64,000 nucleotides of DNA from Imbricaverruca yamaguchii. Taxonomy: Eukaryota; Arthropoda; Thecostraca; Neoverrucidae. Under the pieces are notes generated by a model, which saw nothing but the letters and a program-made list of their open reading frames with translations, was not told where the DNA came from and searched no databases. Positions 12,401-22,414 of this stretch are shown here, in pieces. Every line of letters starts with the position of its first letter. The first letter of the stretch is position 1. The stretch is from assembly GCA_034440575.1 (NCBI GenBank), contig JAOTOL010001661.1, positions 1,332,001 through 1,396,000 of the forward strand, given 5' to 3'. Both the position numbers and the translations under genes were made by a program.

Positions 12401-12735
12401 AAGCAATATCTGCACTGGATTAGGCTTTTTGCTCTTTTCCCAACAGTTTGCAGTAGCTCAATATCTTCACTTCGGGGACGGCCCCTTCTTCGCAGATGAT
12501 CAACTTCAGCTGATGCATTGTCATTGCCAGAAGAGGGTATCTTTTGATCTGGAGTTGAAGCATCTACCTCATAGGCAATAGTTCCAAATTCGGCTTCTGT
12601 TTTCGCTTTGCTTGATTGAAGTAGGTCATACACACTAAACCCAGGCTGAACGTTCAGAGCGTCTCCTGAAACATCATGACTGTAGCACAAATAATTCCTC
12701 AATCGTTCCGCCATTGGCGAAGATACCTGCTCCAT
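5418..12735 (-). CDS. ZNF367: ZNF367 orthologue, C2H2 zinc-finger protein (whole gene, 4 coding exons)
   Basis: The joined exons (12735-12348, 10212-10093, 9419-9275, 6411-5418) keep one frame and give 548 codons. A basic GRPR (AT-hook-like) patch lies near residues 82-88. Two canonical C2H2 fingers follow, with C108/C111/H124/H128 and C136/C141/H154/H158 joined by an HTGERPF linker. A third, degenerate Cys-rich finger spans about 166-185 ([15 protein letters not shown]). Next comes a conserved [20 protein letters not shown] block. A long Pro/Ala-rich region with many SP/TP sites precedes a short C-terminal helix-like [13 protein letters not shown]. This order matches vertebrate ZNF367 (about 350 residues); the extra length is the low-complexity insert. 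It is expected to be a nuclear DNA-binding protein, and ZNF367 is linked to cell-cycle expression in other animals. Confidence 0.93.
6925..7294. repeat. Tandem duplication of about 185 bp in ZNF367 intron 3
   Basis: Block 6925-7107 (ACATTGCCACAACTTGCTTC through CAAAGTCGCACTATTT) recurs at 7118-7294 with few changes. It looks like a recent intronic duplication and contains no exon. Confidence 0.85.
7300..9270. other. ZNF367 intron 3, remainder
   Basis: Intron 3 spans 6412-9274. Nothing recognisable beyond the tandem duplication was found. A GC-richer patch at 8400-8520 contains a GCAG/GTAAGC donor-like site on the plus strand (about 8420), but no coding similarity. Confidence 0.4.
9275..9419 (-). 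CDS. ZNF367: ZNF367 orthologue, coding exon 3 (degenerate third finger)
   Basis: The 145 nt exon lies between TCCGCAG and CACAG/GTGAGC, entering in phase 1 and leaving in phase 2. It encodes [20 protein letters not shown], then a stretch ending in [16 protein letters not shown] is a family signature after the canonical fingers. Confidence 0.92.
9751..9824 (-). mobile_element. LINE 3'-end fragment, downstream of ZNF367 exon 2 in minus-strand neighbourhood
   Basis: Minus strand reads GGGGTTGCTAAATGACCC, then GTGCACCCTAAAACTCAAAT and AACCAATCAACAAACAACC. The order TAAATGACCC, GTC, CGC/CACCCTAAA, then an AAATAACCAA tail matches the LINE 3' ends at 2448 and 37345. It lies in intron 2 (9420-10092). 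Confidence 0.55.
10093..10212 (-). CDS. ZNF367: ZNF367 orthologue, coding exon 2 (second finger)
   Basis: The 120 nt exon follows TTCTGCAG and ends TCAG/GTGGGT, phase 1 on both sides. It encodes [19 protein letters not shown] and [18 protein letters not shown], which is the TFIIIA-type second finger and the start of the third cysteine cluster. Confidence 0.93.
10545..10724 (-). mobile_element. tRNA-derived SINE (second family)
   Basis: The minus-strand 5' part resembles a tRNA gene: A-box-like TGGCCAAATGG, a weak anticodon arm, and B-box-like CCGGTTCAACACTC. About 100 bp of unrelated body and an AT-rich 3' end follow. The body differs from the SINEs at 14892 and 55780, so this is a separate family or a decayed tRNA pseudogene. 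It lies in ZNF367 intron 1. Confidence 0.55.
11085..11245. repeat. Interspersed repeat, copy 2
   Basis: Collinear with 1790-1945: GGGGCAATACATGAAGGCAA, CACTCCATAAAGTTCCATG and GAGCCAACATTGAGAGG follow in the same order. It lies in ZNF367 intron 1. Confidence 0.7.
11246..12070. other. ZNF367 intron 1, remainder
   Basis: AT-rich intronic sequence with no recognised feature. Confidence 0.4.
12079..12118 (-). mobile_element. LINE 3'-tail remnant
   Basis: The minus strand reads CAGTCGATGCGCCCCTAAG then CCCAAATAACCAACC. This is the last 40 bp of the LINE 3' end also seen at 37360-37395, and it also resembles the 3' tail of the SINE at 14892. Confidence 0.5.
12348..12735 (-). CDS. ZNF367: ZNF367 orthologue, coding exon 1
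   Basis: It starts at the ATG complementary to 12733-12735 and encodes residues 1-129 plus one base. Content is an acidic N-terminus, the RRRGRPR patch and the whole first finger, ending inside the HTG linker. The donor reads CACACAG/GCAAGT, a non-canonical GC donor with an otherwise perfect consensus. No GT site nearby keeps the HTGERPF linker and the frame. Confidence 0.92.
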
Positions 12736-12849
12736 CCTATAGTCTGGCTACTGGAAACTAATATTTAAGATGTTGGCAAACACCCGCAGAGCACATTCCG
12801 ATGAAACAGCATTTAAATGCAAGAGCCCCAACCAGCACATCCACACGCC

Positions 12850-12940
12850 AACGCAGTGCGCCAAAACGCTTAAACACTTGGCGCGCGAACACCAGTTTAA
12901 AGCTCCCCATTGGTCGTCGTTTAAACCACGTGACTTGATT
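12850..12940 (-). promoter_or_regulatory. Probable ZNF367 promoter: E2F-like, CCAAT and E-box motifs
   Basis: Within 210 bp upstream of the ATG are GCGCCAAAA (12859-12867; TTTTGGCGC on the gene strand, a full E2F consensus), TTGGCGCGCGAA (12878-12889, E2F-like), ATTGGT (12909-12914, inverted CCAAT) and CACGTG (12927-12932). Clustered E2F and CCAAT motifs are typical of cell-cycle promoters. Function is inferred from motifs only. Confidence 0.55.
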
Positions 12941-14877
12941 TAAAGGAACAGAAACGGGAACGACGCTCAACGACAAGGCATCCAGGATTTTAAACTTCTT
13001 GCGGCCGAAGAAGCCACGTATTGGATATTACAATAATGATCATGCTTGGGTTCAAAAACAATTTTGTGATGTACTGACGGTTAATGCGCCCTTTTCCCAC
13101 ATACATTTGGACTGTGTTTAACTGTTCTTTACCTGTTGGCTCAAATGTCAAATCACGGCAAGAGCAGTGCTAGCGACCCAACCCGGGGAGAGCAATGAGA
13201 TAGAGGACGGGCCCAAGAGGAGCTATAAAGGATCTTGCCGGGAGGTGGAGTTTCCGACATGAGGATTTTGAGGAGGTGCAATCCCCCTCAACGTTGAAAC
13301 CTGAACGAGATGATTTGACCGCTGCCTTCCATGTTGAATTTCCCCGACATTATAATTTGATACAGGTAAGCGATGCAAGCGTTCTTGCAGGTTCCATATC
13401 ACAAGTGCATACCCCAACTAACAAGTTCCCCGTCTCATAAGTGCTAAAGCTGCCAGATAACTTGTTTAATTTTCATGACAGGGCAGGCTTACAAGTAGGG
13501 GAGACTGGTGTAAAACGCCCTCTTAAGGATATTTGATCAGTGTGCCTCGGGCATTGAACTTATTTCTATTTTTTCTTTATGAAATAACTACGCGTCATTT
13601 TTCTTTGTAAATATAGCCACTGAAATGGATTCCCCAGCCATTCCTTGACGTGAGAGCGACTTTGCTGGAGTATTGCAAAGGGGCGTCTTAGGTAAGTATC
13701 TAGGTAAGTTGCCTCCCACCCGGGCGTCTTAGATATCGCTATGGATATATTTGGAATCCAGCTCATTACTCAAATTGCAGGCAAAGCGTGGATAAATCTG
13801 GTATAGTTTGACAACCACATGTTTGCTTCAATAAGACTAGAACGGATCCAAGGGGCTGAATGGGCATTTGCCCCTTCCAAAGCCAAATCGGGGAGGGGGT
13901 GTTAAACTATGTTTTACCGCTCCTAAGCGCCGGCCAAATGTGGAAAATTGCTTTTCATATGTCAAAAATGAAAAATTTCGGCCATGAAAAATTTCGGCGA
14001 TAGACAGAAACATGGGGTTCCTCTTTTTTATCAGCGAAATATTAAAATTCCATATACAAATTGCGCAAAGTCGCAAAATTTTCGCCACAACGCGACGAAA
14101 ATTTGTATACACCCAAACGGTCCGGCACGATCTGCCCCTGAATGATGCAGACACCAACTGGAGGTACACACCATGATGCATGATGCAGTATTTATTTAAG
14201 TTTCACTTCAGCACTTAACACTTAAAAGCACGATGAAGCAAAGGAGGGTTGAATCTGTGAAACAATCCGCAAACAATACCTATGACCAAACAAATCATCC
14301 AATGAACATTTCAAGCATTCAATGAACATTCAAATGAACTGGAAACAAAAGTTAAAAGAGCAAACGTTTAACATATCTGGGATGACAAAAACCACAAGCA
14401 TGGCAAACTAGTTGGTCCTAAAAAAATATACCTATCTATGACCAGTGAGAATTTAGAAATGTGTGATGCCGTAACCCAGGCAATGTGGTACAAATCACGT
14501 ATGACAAGTTGCAGTGATCCAGTGGTTCATCCAATGAGCATTGTGCAATGCAAGAAGCCGAACTTAGTTGGGTCGGCAGAAATCAGAAATCATCAGAAAT
14601 CAATCACGTGTAATGCCGTTGACCATCGTTCAGGTCTGTGCATGGCGCACAGGCCCACTTCGCACAATCGCCACACTGTACCCATTCCTCACAAGACAGT
14701 TTATATTGCATACCGCACACAAAACACGAAGTTTCGTCATCTGACGCTTGTTTCCTCCGGGTGTTTTTCGGAGCTTTCTCACTCTTTTTCGGAGGGGCTT
14801 TCTTGCCCTTGTAGAGGCGAGCTTGTTTGACCAGATTCACTTCTGTCAGATGCTGCTTCATTGGAGATGACGTCAGA

Positions 14878-14891
14878 ACCTCCGACTTCTG
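14878..14891. repeat. Target-site duplication of SINE, left copy
   Basis: ACCTCCGACTTCTG occurs here and at 15056-15069, exactly bracketing the SINE. A 14 bp direct repeat is typical of LINE-mediated insertion. Confidence 0.9.
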
Positions 14892-15055
14892 GTTGGTTGT
14901 TTATTGATTTTACGACACATCGACCGTTGAGTCATGTAGCGTCGCCAATCTCTCACGCCGATTGGTCGCGGGCGAAGAGTAGCGACAGGTGAGACTCGAA
15001 CTCACAGCCTTTCGATTGTGAGACGAGCAACTTATCCCTAGACCACTCGTCCCCC
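14892..15055 (-). mobile_element. tRNA-derived SINE, copy 1
   Basis: The minus-strand 5' end is tRNA-like, with GAGTGGTCTAGGG (A box) and GAGTTCGAGTCTCACC (B box). The body CGCGACCAATCGGCGTGAGA, GATTGGCGACGCTACATG, and the tail GTCGTAAAATCAATAAACAA follow. It sits inside the transposase tail with a perfect 14 bp target-site duplication, so it is younger than the transposon. The same body occurs at 55780 and 58120. Confidence 0.9.
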
Positions 15056-17290
15056 ACCTCCGACTTCTGTGCACGCCGACTGCGCTTTCTGGTTTCGGCT
15101 TTAGGCGATGCACACAGATCATCTAATATCTGACTCACATGAGATGATCCGGGTCGAGATTCAGAAGATGGACCGGGTGCAGCCTCGACACTAGATGAGC
15201 CAGGTCCTGTCTCAGCAGAAGATGGGTCAGGCCAAGCGTAAACACGAAAACGGCCTGGTCTGGACTCAGCAGAAGACGGGTCAGTTCTGGGCTCAGCAGG
15301 AGATAGGTCGGACAAAGTCTCATTCGTGAGACTGGTTGAAGATGCCCTGGCATCTTCTATTGGATCACACTGGATCATAGGACCCTGTGTCTCAGGTCCA
15401 CCTTCTACGAGGTCTGGCTCCGCGGGGTCCACCATGCTATGTTCAGGCTCCGGTTCATCAGTCAAAAAGGCTGCGGCATAGTCCTCATCGGTGAACTTCT
15501 TGTCGTTAAATGGCCAGATTCCACTTGCGTGAAAACCCCAACGATCTTCTCTGCCCTGGCACACTTTAGGTACGCCGTTGAGAAGATTCGACTCAGTTCG
15601 TACTCGGATATCCTTCTTCCTGGGTGTGCCCTCATCCAGTTGTCCGCTGACACGCTGTATGCTGCTTTGAGGGGCTTAAACCACGATACGTCGAGAGGTT
15701 GGAGCTTGTGGGTCTAGTGAGAAGGGAGTGTGATAAGGTGAACTCCGTGGTCTTGTGCCAGGTCCACTGCGGCGATGGTCTTGTGGCTTAAAAGTTCCCG
15801 TCCAAGATGAGCAGATGCCTGTGCTGTTTTGATGGCCGCAAGGTCGAAATGAAAAGGTGAAGCCACTTGATAAAACACGCTTCGTCCATCCATCCCAATT
15901 TGGTACACATGCCGATGGCTCCTGGTGGCACACCATTCACGAGTGACTCGTTCATGCGAATTCGTGGAAATATCATCGCCGGCGGTACAAACTGTCCACC
16001 CGTATTCGCGGCACAGATGACCGTGACCGTTATCCCCTTTTCCGCACTCGTGATCTTCCCTACTTGTTTTTTTTGCCCTTTGGAGCGATTATATTTCCAG
16101 GTTTCTGCACGGTTGAGATACCTGTTTCATCAGCATTCCAAACCTGCCAAGGGCCGTAACTATTCTTGTCAATAAGTTCCTTGTACAGGGCGAAGAAGCG
16201 ATCCACTTGGGGAGCGGTTGAACCCAATCACGTGCGCCAGGCTCGTTGTCTCCGGCTTTCTGATACCCAAGTCAGGGTGGCGTTTCAGGAAACCCCGAAG
16301 CCACTCTTTCCCTGCCATCTGTGTGTGCTTGGAGAAGCGGCGAGGGATGCCAAGTTTCTCCGCGAGTCCAAAAGCAATTCTGCGAATGTCGATCGTTGTT
16401 AGGCCAAACAGGCACTTTTCCATGTCCCGAATCTTTTCAACGAGAATATCTTCTTTTTCTGCACTGAATTCGCAGTTAAATTTTCCCAGGTGATCTTTTC
16501 CAGGCATTTGTACATTCCCGTCTCGGTGATTCCTCGGCGTTTTCTGCGGCACGCCCCAGCGTTTTGCCGTCCTTCGAACCGATCGTCCACTGCGGATGTC
16601 CTCGAGTGCCTTCCTGAAATTTTCTTGCCCATATTGACCCCTCTTGCTTGTTCTTTTTCTCGACATATTCTGAAATAGGCATGACAGGATTAGGAAAGCG
16701 GGAATCAGGGATTTAGGAAGGCAGTTATGAAGGTCCGCATTGCACTTTAAAATACCTATTGTTGAGATTTTAAGTCTTGTTTCGCTGTTAAATATTTAGG
16801 GAGGCAGATACATATATGCCCCTATACATATTCTGGAATCAGGTGACCATAATCCAGGTAAGACGCCCCTGGTTGCGCATAACACGCCCTAGTCTTACAC
16901 GACATGGGGACGGAGCTTCCTGCAGAATGGCAACATTATTTTTACGCGCGGATTTCTGAAGTTTGACAATTGTGGCTCATTGCGTCATGATGTTTTATCG
17001 CAGAAAACAGACGAGTTTAACTAAAAATACTTACAAAATTACTCCCACATATTTAGTTAAGCATGTACATTGCCGTAAATAGCCCGCTATGATCTAAGAA
17101 AACCGGGAAATATATGAAAACTGACCTAAAACGCATAGCAAGCGCTCCTGGCGCGCGTAACTTTCGTCGGCAGCAGGAGAAAGGAAGTTCTGCTACCAAA
17201 TTACTGCTACCAAACATCGGATGAAGGATTTCTATTTTAGAGGCCATGGGCGTTTTACCTACCCTGGTCTTTTTACACCGGTCTCCCCTA

Positions 17291-18440
17291 CCTCAAATCG
17301 CAGTTACCCCTTTTCATTGGTTCTAAAAATAGTTCTGAATTATGCCCCTAGATGACATCGTAAACGCCAGACGGAACCGAAGCTTACCAGGTGTCGAAGG
17401 ACGGCAGGAGCATGTGGTCGCTTCTTGTGAGCGGGGGGACTTATGAATGCCTCCCATCAATTCTTGGAAAATGTGGGGAAGTTGGGAAAATCACGTTGGA
17501 GAACGCACTTTCCAGGCAATCGTCCGGGGGGGGGGGGCTGCTGATACAATTTGTCACATTCCTTAAGACCTGTCGAGTCAGTGACGGGTCTAGGATTTTA
17601 TCAGGGGCGTCCAACTTTTGGTTCTCCTGGACTTTATAATGCCCCTATATCATGTTTTTGTTGACTGGAGTGGGGGGGGGGGGGGGGAGGGGGCACTCCG
17701 AAAATGGTTGTGTTGTATTGCATTGTAGGTAGCATCGTAACAAAGGCGCAGCCAAGGGCCCCGCCCAGTGAACATGTCGACCGCGGCCCGCTGTCGGTTG
17801 GGTAGTGGAATATCCGCTAATGCTAACACGCAGCCAACACACAGCCGACATATAGCTGACGTGGGGTTATTGTTAGGAAGATGTCGAGATGCCGTCGGGA
17901 CGCTAGCGGCCCGTTGTTGGCTGTGGAACGAAATGTCGAGGGCGCTGCATGACCGATGCAATCGATGCGCCGCTAAACTCCAATAACAACAACGAACGAA
18001 ATGTCGCACAACGGCCCGACGTCGGCTGGTCGCTATTGATGTGCCGAACTCGTCCAAATCAATATTGATACTCCAGGTCAGTTTGTCGATGTCGGGCAGA
18101 GCGGCCCGATGTCAGCATGCCGCTTACGAGATGCCGAATTTGCTCCGACACATGCCCACACATGCAAACCCACTACTTTTTATTAGACCTCACTCGCCGA
18201 AAGGTTTCTCCAATTAATCACATCATTTTTCGTCCGATCCCTTTATGAATATCCTGGCTGCGCCCCTGCGTCGTACCATATCGAGTCTTCCTTCCTGAGT
18301 TGCGTGGCGTCAAGGCAGTTTGCAGCGCACATTCTTTAATCTATCCAAACTTTTTACGGAGGATCAATTTTGCTGTTAGCGTGATACCGGTGGGGAAACG
18401 AAAACTTAACCGAGGGGTGGCCATCCAAAGTTTCGGTTCC
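17291..18440. other. Intergenic DNA, repeat-like
   Basis: There are G-runs at about 17526-17535 and 17671-17685, and a GC-richer patch (17700-18130) rich in TGTCGG/CCGAC words. No supported gene. The open frames here have no motifs. Confidence 0.45.
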
Positions 18441-18450
18441 TCATGGACTT

Positions 18451-18670
18451 TAGTGCCCCTTCCCTCGCTGAGGGAGGTGGCACTAAATCCAAAATCGCAT
18501 CTCATCACTCTCATTCAGAGTTTCTCTCGTCGTTTCAAGTTGTACCTCGTGAAGCTGATGGCCAACGGCCGGAAGAGGTGTCGCGGTGCCACTCATCCGA
18601 CAGAGAGGGACCTACTCACCGGAAAAGATCCCGGACCTTTATATTGGCCCTGAGAGGGCCCCGCACCAAT
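18451..18670. repeat. Long dispersed repeat with hairpin end, copy A
   Basis: It begins with an imperfect palindrome (18451-18485) whose arms are TTTAGTGCC and GGCACTAAA around TTCCCTCGCTGAGGGAG. The next about 190 bp, through GATCCCGGACCTTTATATTG, is repeated at 19642-19860. The family is unknown. Confidence 0.8.
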
Positions 18671-19641
18671 ATATAGACCCTTGGGCCGACTGAAGAATCC
18701 AAGTCGACATGAAGGGCCTTGAACTAGCTGAAGGAGCCCCGGGACGCTGAAAGGGCCCCCGGATTGACGGAGGGAGCTCAGGCCAGTAAAGAGGGTCCCT
18801 AAGCCAGCGAAGGCCTAAAGGAGAAGGCCCCTAAGCCTAAGCTAAGCCCCTCTTAGTGCGCCCTCTGGGCCGTCAGAGAGGTCCAAGCAGATTCCAAAAT
18901 CCATGGCCGTGGACTAACGGAGGGAGACTTGAGCCATTGCAAGGGCCGTCAGCTTGACGGAGAGGACCTCGACAAGTAAGCAAGGCCATTGCGCCAACGG
19001 TGATGGCTTCTTAGTAGTCAAGAGGCCTATATCTCTCAAAGGAACCCATTCTATCAGAGGACATTCAAAATTTGTGCGCCCTCTTAGGAAAGTCCTGTGT
19101 GCATCCCCTGACCCAGGGAACCTTCATACCAGCTCTGTACTTCCCCCGACAGCTGGGGACCCTCTCCGTTTGTTCAGTGCCCATCTCTGTCTGCTCAAGG
19201 GACCACCTTACTAGTCGGGTCCTTCTATCAGTCCAGGAGTTCTTCTAACGATCCAGTGCCTCCTCCTTCGATCTAGAGACCCTTCATGTTTGCCAAAATC
19301 CGCGCCCTCGGCGTCTTCCCATGAGAACCCTCCGTTGACTCAGGGACCCCTCTCCATCGGGCCGGGACCATCTCCATCAGCCGGGTACCTTTCATTGACC
19401 CAGGGATCCTTCACGTCGATCCAGGGACCCTTCAAGTCTGCCCAGGAACCCCTCACGTCGGCTCACAGGCTCTTCAATTATCGGCATTAGGGTGATGTCT
19501 AGTCGCCAGAATTCCCGTCGGAGCGACAAATTCATTGTGTGCTTCGTCACGGACCATGCTAAATGTTAGGTGTTCAACGGCCCCCTTGGGCCCCAAAGGG
19601 GTCAAGGGGGAGTGGGCATGATGGCATGGTACCCGGGAGTT
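18671..19641. repeat. Degenerate short-period repeat region
   Basis: Loosely repeated 25-35 bp phrases built on GAAGGGCCC / AGGGACCCTTCA words occur here. The pattern continues weakly after the second hairpin repeat. No coding potential is evident. Confidence 0.45.
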
Positions 19642-19860
19642 TAGTGCCCCTTCCCTCGCTGAGAGAAGTGGCACTAAAAACAAATCGCATCTCATCACTC
19701 TCATTCAGAGTTTCTCTTGCCGTTTCAAGTAGTACCTCCTGAAGCTGATGACCAACGGCCGGAAGATGCGTCGCGGTGCTACCCATCCGACAGAGAGGGC
19801 CCTAGACATCGGAAAAGATCCCGGACCTTTATATTGGCCCGAGAGGGACCCGAACCCATA
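19642..19860. repeat. Long dispersed repeat with hairpin end, copy B
   Basis: Second copy of 18451-18670 in the same orientation, about 1.19 kb downstream. It starts with the same AGTGCC...GGCACT hairpin (19642-19676). Confidence 0.8.
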
Positions 19861-22020
19861 ACAAGGCCTCTAGTCCGACTGAAGAATCCAAGCCGATATG
19901 AAGGGCCCTGAACTAACTGAGGGTGCCCCGGGACGTTCAGAGTCCTCCGCAATTAGACAGTACGCGTAGCGGCGCTTCCAGACTTCCATTTCGGGGAGCA
20001 TGGTGATCGGGCGGGCCCCTGGCCCTTTCTCCAAAGAAAATGGACACACGAGAGCCGTTGTTTTCTTAAGAGATGAACCATGACTGCCTAAATTATCATG
20101 AACCATAATAATCACTTACAAATGACCACGGTTTTCCCCTGGGTCACCCCTTGAACATTATTTGAGCGACAAATATGCTGAGATTTGTATTTATTTTTAG
20201 GGGCCCGGGTGTACTTTAGGTGACTGCAAGGCTCATTAAAGGCCTAGACGCATTTCACGGTCCCGGCTCGAGTCTAGGGATCCTAGGGCGTTTGCATGTC
20301 ATCGGATGCGTTTTTGTTGGCCACCGCTCGTTATTACTGCCCATGATATATTTTGTGGGGTCCAAGTGTGTATTTGGATCCCAGACGCGCTTTTGTACCT
20401 TTTCTTATTTGCTTTTTATTTGCTTCATAAGTGCCTTCCCAATTCTTTTTCCGCTCTCCACCTGGTTTTTGTGGATTTACGTGATATTTTCCGACCCTCT
20501 GGGGATGTGGTAATGCTTCTGTTGCATCTTACGAGCCATAGTGCGATTTTACAACCATAACATGATTTAGGGTGCTTCGTTACGCTTTTAGGAGACCCGG
20601 ATGTCTTAGAAGGCCTGGGTGTATGTTAACTGTATATACCCAGGCCTCTTTTATAACACCTGATCATTTTTATGGGACACATGGATCCCTGGACATATTA
20701 TGGGTCTCACCGTACTTTAGACGCATTTCAAGGACCCGGCGTCCTTTCGGGGTCTTTTACATACTTCATCGGTCCCGATGCATTTCAAGAGGCCACAGCT
20801 ACTTTAAATGACCGTCGCGTACTTTCATGCATCCCAGCGCATTTTTAGAGAGCCAAGCATTTTCTTAGGGGCTGTGTTTTGCTTGATGGCCCCTGACGAG
20901 TTTTTGGGGACTGGATGCGCTTCTGGGCTCTGGGGACGAATTGTTCCGGGTCTCTGATCGGTAAGGAAAGCTGAATTTCGGCACGCCTCGAGTGCCTAAC
21001 GAGATGAGGGGGGGGGCTCTGTCAAAACTGGAGTGCTAATATCACTTTAGCTTCCCTTCGCCACTTATTGCCCCCTTAATAATTGAACCTCTCCCGTGCA
21101 CTCTGGAATTATTAATCTACCGCCGCAGGGAAATGGCTCGTCCTATTTTGCTTTTTACACACTAGCTTTCGTCGAAGAAAAACTTTTTTTTTGCTCGTGG
21201 GGGCGTTTGGGGACTGGAAACATTCTTACCTATTGTGATGCTTGCGCTGCATCTCTATCTGATGCAGATACGATATATGCAGGGGCGTTGCCACGGCGGG
21301 GAAGGGGATGGGCGACGCGTCCGCCAAATTTTGTGAAATGTAGGAATACGCCTGTGGCGTTGCATGGATAATATCGACCTAAAAATCTCTTCGTCATCCG
21401 CGTCCCTCAAGCGAAATCCATGATGTCGCCCATTGGTGCCCGACCGAGTTGAATTTGCTTGCGTTATATCTAGGTATGTCATTCAGGCTATACTATTTGG
21501 GCCTTGCTGAATACCGAACCGTTCCGGGAATTCCACCGATTGCCCTGCTCCGCACGGCAGTTCAGAAGTTAACTGCATGACAGGTCTGAAAAGGCGTGCT
21601 TGCGATTGACGCCTGCACCGCCATCTATATGACGATGACAATTTTTGCTGCCATCTACAAGCTGGATAAGCTCTCGCCAGCTGTTCACGCCACCAACTAG
21701 TTTAGTGGCGTCTACGCCCGTGAGGGGGGAGGGGAGGCGGAGGCGGAGCAGCGGGGCAGCGTTACCTCCAGAGTTTGGTGCTCATTAGCACTAACCACAT
21801 GGACGTCGCACGGAATACAACTATGTGAGGATGACGTTTCCCCGCGCTCCGGGTTGGTTCCAACATTCTGGCTGCCTGCAGCTGTAACGACCAGTCCAAC
21901 TAATCTGATCGTGTGCTTCACTTATTGTCAAACCTACTGTACACGAACATTTCCAGAGGCTCGAGCGGGTGAATTGTGAGTTTGGAAGGAAAATAAGTAT
22001 TTGGGTATTTATGTGTCGTG
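19861..22020. other. Intergenic DNA, no gene seen
   Basis: It continues as degenerate GGACCC/GGGTCC-word sequence to about 20950, followed by unremarkable DNA. No ORF with recognisable domains. Confidence 0.45.
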
Positions 22021-22026
22021 GTCAGG

Positions 22027-22030
22027 GATG

Positions 22031-22062
<32 letters not shown>

Positions 22063-22105
22063 CCGGAGCCGGAACTTTTTGCCGGGAGCCGGAGCCGGAG
22101 CCGTC
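22027..22105. repeat. (GGAGCC)n simple repeat
   Basis: A hexanucleotide run GGAGCC with small interruptions. It is a microsatellite. Confidence 0.95.
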
Positions 22106-22414
22106 AAAAGCAGGGCGGCTCCAACTCCGAAAGAGGTGTAAATTAAACAAAATTAGCAAACGTGAAATGAACACATTATACCTAGTATGGTATGGTATGG
22201 TATGAAAACGCATTTTTGAAAGCCAAAATGTTTAAATACGGGTAACATGTAAAAATATCATCAAATAATGGCAGAATAACTAATAACCATATTCTAGCCT
22301 CAGTAGTCAATGCAAGTTCCATGTTCAGTTTAGTTAAGTTCATTGTTTCCATCATCAACGGGTTATACCTTATTAGAGATGAAATCAAACATTACAATTT
22401 ACAACAATGGTGCT

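Larger units (their letters stand above)
14604..16666 (-). pseudogene. Broken pogo-family DDE transposase
   Basis: From the ATG at 16666 the relic shows, in order: a psq helix-turn-helix (KRGQYGQENFRKALEDIRSG); a CENP-B-type domain ending AGKEWLRGFLKRHPDLGIRK; a DDE core with DETGIST (near 16125), LLILDGN (near 15805) and LQPLDVSWFKPLK (near 15695); a GFHASGIWPFN block (near 15530); an acidic Pro/Ser-rich tail; and a C-terminal cysteine cluster (CFVCGMQY, EEWVQCGDCAKWACAPC) like a PHD-type finger. The frame changes at least five times: after residue ~150, at a T-run near 16067-16074, near 15790, near 15720 and near 15545. The SINE splits the tail. The gene cannot make active enzyme. Confidence 0.88.
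13498..17288 (-). mobile_element. Full-length but dead pogo/Tigger-like DNA transposon (3.79 kb)
   Basis: The left end GGGGAGACTGGTGTAAAA (13498 on) is the inverse of the right end TTTTTACACCGGTCTCCCC (to 17288), with one internal mismatch. Both are flanked by TA (13496-13497 and 17289-17290), the target duplicated by Tc1/mariner/pogo elements. The interior holds the minus-strand transposase relic at 14604-16666. A SINE has inserted at 14892-15055. The transposon lies between the zinc-finger gene and the repeat-rich region and carries no other gene. Confidence 0.88.
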
